Positions 61,675 to 64,000 of a DNA stretch of 64,000 nt are shown in pieces (positions within the stretch are counted from its first letter, which is position 1; each line of letters begins with the position of its first letter). The notes under the pieces are model-generated. The model was not told the DNA's origin. It did no database searches and saw only the letters and a program-made list of their open reading frames with translations. The translations under genes were made by a program, and so were the position numbers. Origin of the DNA: Solea solea. Taxonomy: Eukaryota > Chordata > Actinopteri > Pleuronectiformes > Soleidae. Location of the stretch: contig NC_081141.1 of NCBI RefSeq assembly GCF_958295425.1, positions 16,760,680 to 16,824,679 on the forward strand, written 5' to 3'.

Positions 61675-61815
61675 TGCTTGATCCAGAAAATGTCAGAAAG
61701 CGTTAAAAAATGTTGATCAGTGTTCGTCAAACCTGGAAATAATGAGGTTCTCAAATGTCTTGTTTTTTTCCTAACTAGTTCTTGTTAATCAAGTAATTGT
61801 TTCAGCTCTAGTGGA
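61675..61815 (+). repeat. Dispersed teleost repeat, same family as 56775-56965, copy 2 in intron 1
   Basis: Shares AATGAGGTTCTCAAATGTCTTG with the copy at 56775-56965 and ends with TTGTTTCAGCTCTAG, the usual end of this family. It is located in intron 1 of the CREB3-family gene, antisense to it. Diverged and truncated. Confidence 0.55.
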
Positions 61816-63239
61816 CAGTGTCATTCAATTAATGCTTAACGAGTTAACCAATCAGTATATAGTAAAATTATAAATTTTATCAGATAAATGGGAAAAGATA
61901 ACTGGCCAAAAGCAGAACTAAACAACCGATCTCTAACTTATTCTCCCTCTTGTAGGCTGCATTACAGATAAGCAGCATTGTTTGCTAATCAATCAGATAG
62001 CTGGTGTTTATGTGGCACAAATAGTTGCTGATGCATTCCTCTGTTTTATAACACTAAACTTTTATGGATCTGGGGTAGGGTTGAGAAATTGATAATTTTC
62101 AAATAAACATAACCTTTTCTTTTGAATGTGCAGGGCCAGCAGAATACAACGTCCAAAATAAGGGCGAGCACTTACTTCATTGCAGCAAAAAACTTTATTT
62201 TGTGAGAATAAATACATTTCAATCAGTCTCACTGGAGAAAGATCTACTCTGATGTCAAAATGTGTCCTCAAAAATGTAGTCTTTGTAGCAATGGAATAAG
62301 TGTGCGGGCTTGACCTCTTTTTAAAATAATGCAAATAGCTAATTACATCTTATTTAAAACGTAAGAAACATGGATTCATTAAATTATTAATTTATAATCC
62401 TTGCAGTAGAGTACAACATTAGTATGTTGACATGAGGTATGATTGCATCATGTTTATTACAACACTGGAAATATTTAACAAAAGCTTGAATTAAATGAAT
62501 TATATTACAAATCGAATTGCAATTTGGAGTACTGTTTAGAGAGTTCACATATTAGACACTCTAGTGTCTAATCTCACCGGATGTTGTTGTGTAACCTGCA
62601 GGTGTCATACATATGGCATGATGATGATCATTTTAAATAGGACTTTAATTACGATGAGACTTCCGCATCCACGTATACCAAAGTGCCATGTAAACACACT
62701 CGCGTTGCATCATCACCACGCTGACATCATCTTAGAGTGGGCCACGCCCCCACGTCTTTGTCACGAGATCTGACTGCAGCATCAAATGTCAAAACAAATA
62801 AAACATGCTGACCTATGATAATGAGGGAAACGACATTTTGTAGGCTGAATTTCATAACCGCTGTGAAAGAAAATGCTGTTTGAATGCAGCGTGTCTTCAT
62901 TGTCTTGTTCCTGCAGCATGGCCACACAGTCAAGAGCACACTAACGAAATGACCCAGTTCTGCTGCTTGCTAGCTGCTGACAAGCAGTGTGGCTTCTTAT
63001 TCGCTTCATTAGCATCATTATTTCTCAACACGAGGAGAAGGTTTAGTTGCACCGTTTTACTCCAGCAAAAAAATAAAAAATAAGAACAAGGAAGCGTCTA
63101 TAAGGCCAACACCGAAGAGCCAGCAACTCCACGTATAATCTTAATAATCTTATCAGCAGCTGCTTCTTAAGCGAGTGCGGTTATTTACACTCGTTGACAA
63201 ACAGTAAATGCAGCTACATTTCGACGTTAATGTCCTTAC
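61816..63239 (-). other. creb3: Remainder of intron 1 of the CREB3-family gene
   Basis: AT-rich sequence between the non-coding exon and the first coding exon. No further repeat or open frame is convincing. Confidence 0.5.
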
Positions 63240-63380
63240 CGTGTTGTAATGGGAGATGAAATACCATTCGAGTGAGTGCGTCCCGGGTGTCTAATGGTCT
63301 CTCTGTTCAGAGGAGGTTTGGCGGAAACACAGCCGTCCACAGCGCTTCCTCTGAAACCACCTTCCAACAAGGCAGAAATT
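63240..63380 (-). other. creb3: Non-coding first exon (5' UTR) of the CREB3-family gene; outer end approximate
   Basis: A strong donor (G/GTAAGG) is visible with the exon ending at 63240. The next acceptor in the transcription direction that suits the gene is directly before the ATG at 61520 (TGTGACAG/ATG). An upstream exon is therefore needed, and this is the best candidate. Intron 1 would be about 1.7 kb (63239-61521). The outer boundary is inferred from the promoter motifs near 63413-63445 and is not seen directly. The exon contains an ATG at 63267 that opens a 13-codon uORF running across the junction. Confidence 0.55.
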
Positions 63381-63412
63381 GCGTCATAAGAAAAGGCGGA
63401 TATGAGCGCCAA

Positions 63413-63445
63413 GACTTCCGGAAGGAGGCTTCTGGGAAGTGTAGT
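63413..63445 (-). promoter_or_regulatory. creb3: Probable CREB3-family gene promoter: ETS palindrome plus ZNF143/THAP11-type element
   Basis: On the minus strand the sequence reads ACTACACTTCCCAGAAGCC starting at 63445. It closely matches the known promoter motif ACTACAnnTCCCAG bound by ZNF143/THAP11. Beside it, 63413-63423 is ACTTCCGGAAG, an ETS palindrome. A CRE-like TGACGC (minus strand) lies at about 63380-63387. No TATA box is seen. This motif mix is typical of broadly expressed TATA-less promoters and sits 170-200 bp upstream of the predicted first-exon donor. It could also serve a divergent gene to the right of the window. Confidence 0.6.
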
Positions 63446-63449
63446 TCCC

Positions 63450-64000
63450 AGCGTTCCTGCTTGTTCTGAGTGCCAATACTGTGAGTGGAAAGGTGACTGG
63501 ATGAAGTGAATTCAGCTTCAGGAACACCAAATAACACTGGAATTGGGTTCCTAAATTACAAACACATTAACTGGAGTACATTTTGCTTATACAAGTCGTG
63601 AATTTTGCACAGCAAAACATTGTTTTTGAAAGACTTTCAGTCAAAATCAGCAGCATCTTGTATCTAATCTAATAGTTTTTCTATACATGCATACAACTTA
63701 GACAGGGGGCAGAATATACAACTACATGAGCTGAGACATGTTGTCTGTCCGTCTTTCTGTCTTTGAGCAGCATAACTCACAATAAAATGCAGTTTGATGA
63801 CATTTGATTTTGGCCGTGAGATCTCCCCACTCAAACATCATTGCTGTAGTTACATGTAGATATATGTAATGTATTAACAGTATTTGATCGGCCAATATAT
63901 ATGGTGTTTGTGTGTGTGTGTGTGTTTGAAAAAAGAGGGGGGGGGGAAGCATTCATTTTCATTTCAATTTATTTTACTCAACACATAGGACATGGCATCA
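63450..64000. other. Upstream of the CREB3-family promoter; no gene seen
   Basis: AT-rich, with a (GT)n near 63907-63926 and a short G run at 63940-63948. If the promoter is bidirectional, a plus-strand first exon would lie here or beyond the window. No convincing donor-bounded exon was recognised. Confidence 0.5.

Noticed and set aside
1..64000. CRISPR arrays, phage, plasmid or bacterial systems
   Set aside because: The window is vertebrate DNA with introns; none of these was seen.
1..64000. Endogenous retrovirus
   Set aside because: No LTR pair, primer-binding site, or gag/pol/env-like frames were recognised; the only RT is the LINE remnant.

Overview
This is eukaryotic, almost certainly teleost fish, nuclear DNA. 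The evidence is AT-moderate non-coding sequence rich in (CA)n and (GT)n microsatellites, several diverged repeats of types familiar from fish genomes, and two multi-exon vertebrate genes with canonical GT-AG introns. There is no operon, CRISPR array, phage or other prokaryotic feature. Nearly all of the long open frames in the first 52 kb are chance frames through simple repeats or non-coding DNA.

Both recognisable genes lie on the minus strand at the right-hand end. A CREB3-family (CREB3/CREB3L3-type) membrane-anchored bZIP transcription factor has coding exons at 61520-58144, a non-coding first exon ending at 63240 and a likely poly(A) signal at 57009-57014. About 4 kb further along the direction of transcription is gadd45g (coding exons 53897-53042), with a compact promoter (TATA, CCAAT, palindromic E-box) at about 54015-54155 and a probable poly(A) signal at 52433-52438. 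I rebuilt both coding sequences exon by exon with consistent phases: 496 and 159 residues. The first is expected to be a signal-regulated ER/Golgi transcription factor, the second a small stress and growth-arrest adaptor. They are separate transcription units. Their linkage fits the vertebrate paralogon in which CREB3-type genes and GADD45 genes share chromosomes.

The region from 1 to about 52.4 kb is downstream of gadd45g and holds no gene I can defend. It contains a decayed, internally deleted LINE reverse-transcriptase copy (about 19.2-20.2 kb), two copies of an element carrying TAGTCCGACTA-type repeats (29.6-30.0 and 49.8-50.3 kb), four copies of a short repeat ending in AAGCGGTAGAA(GATGG)n, a tRNA-like SINE fragment (10.95 kb), a 'tacttgagtac' repeat (38.7 kb) and many microsatellites. 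One short minus-strand frame near 33.2-33.5 kb looks protein-like (one hydrophobic segment, then a charged helix, then an immediate A-rich tail) and may be a retrocopy or an unrecognised small gene.

Several non-coding stretches look regulatory. These include paired RFX X-boxes at 39.42-39.49 kb, an inverted E-box pair at 28.39 kb, a symmetric inverted-repeat element at 44.40 kb, CCAAT-rich segments at 41.5 and 44.2-45.2 kb, and an 18-bp palindrome at 55.0 kb upstream of gadd45g. The creb3-type promoter region carries a near-consensus ZNF143/THAP11 site and an ETS palindrome, and its first exon adds a short uORF that overlaps the main start codon.
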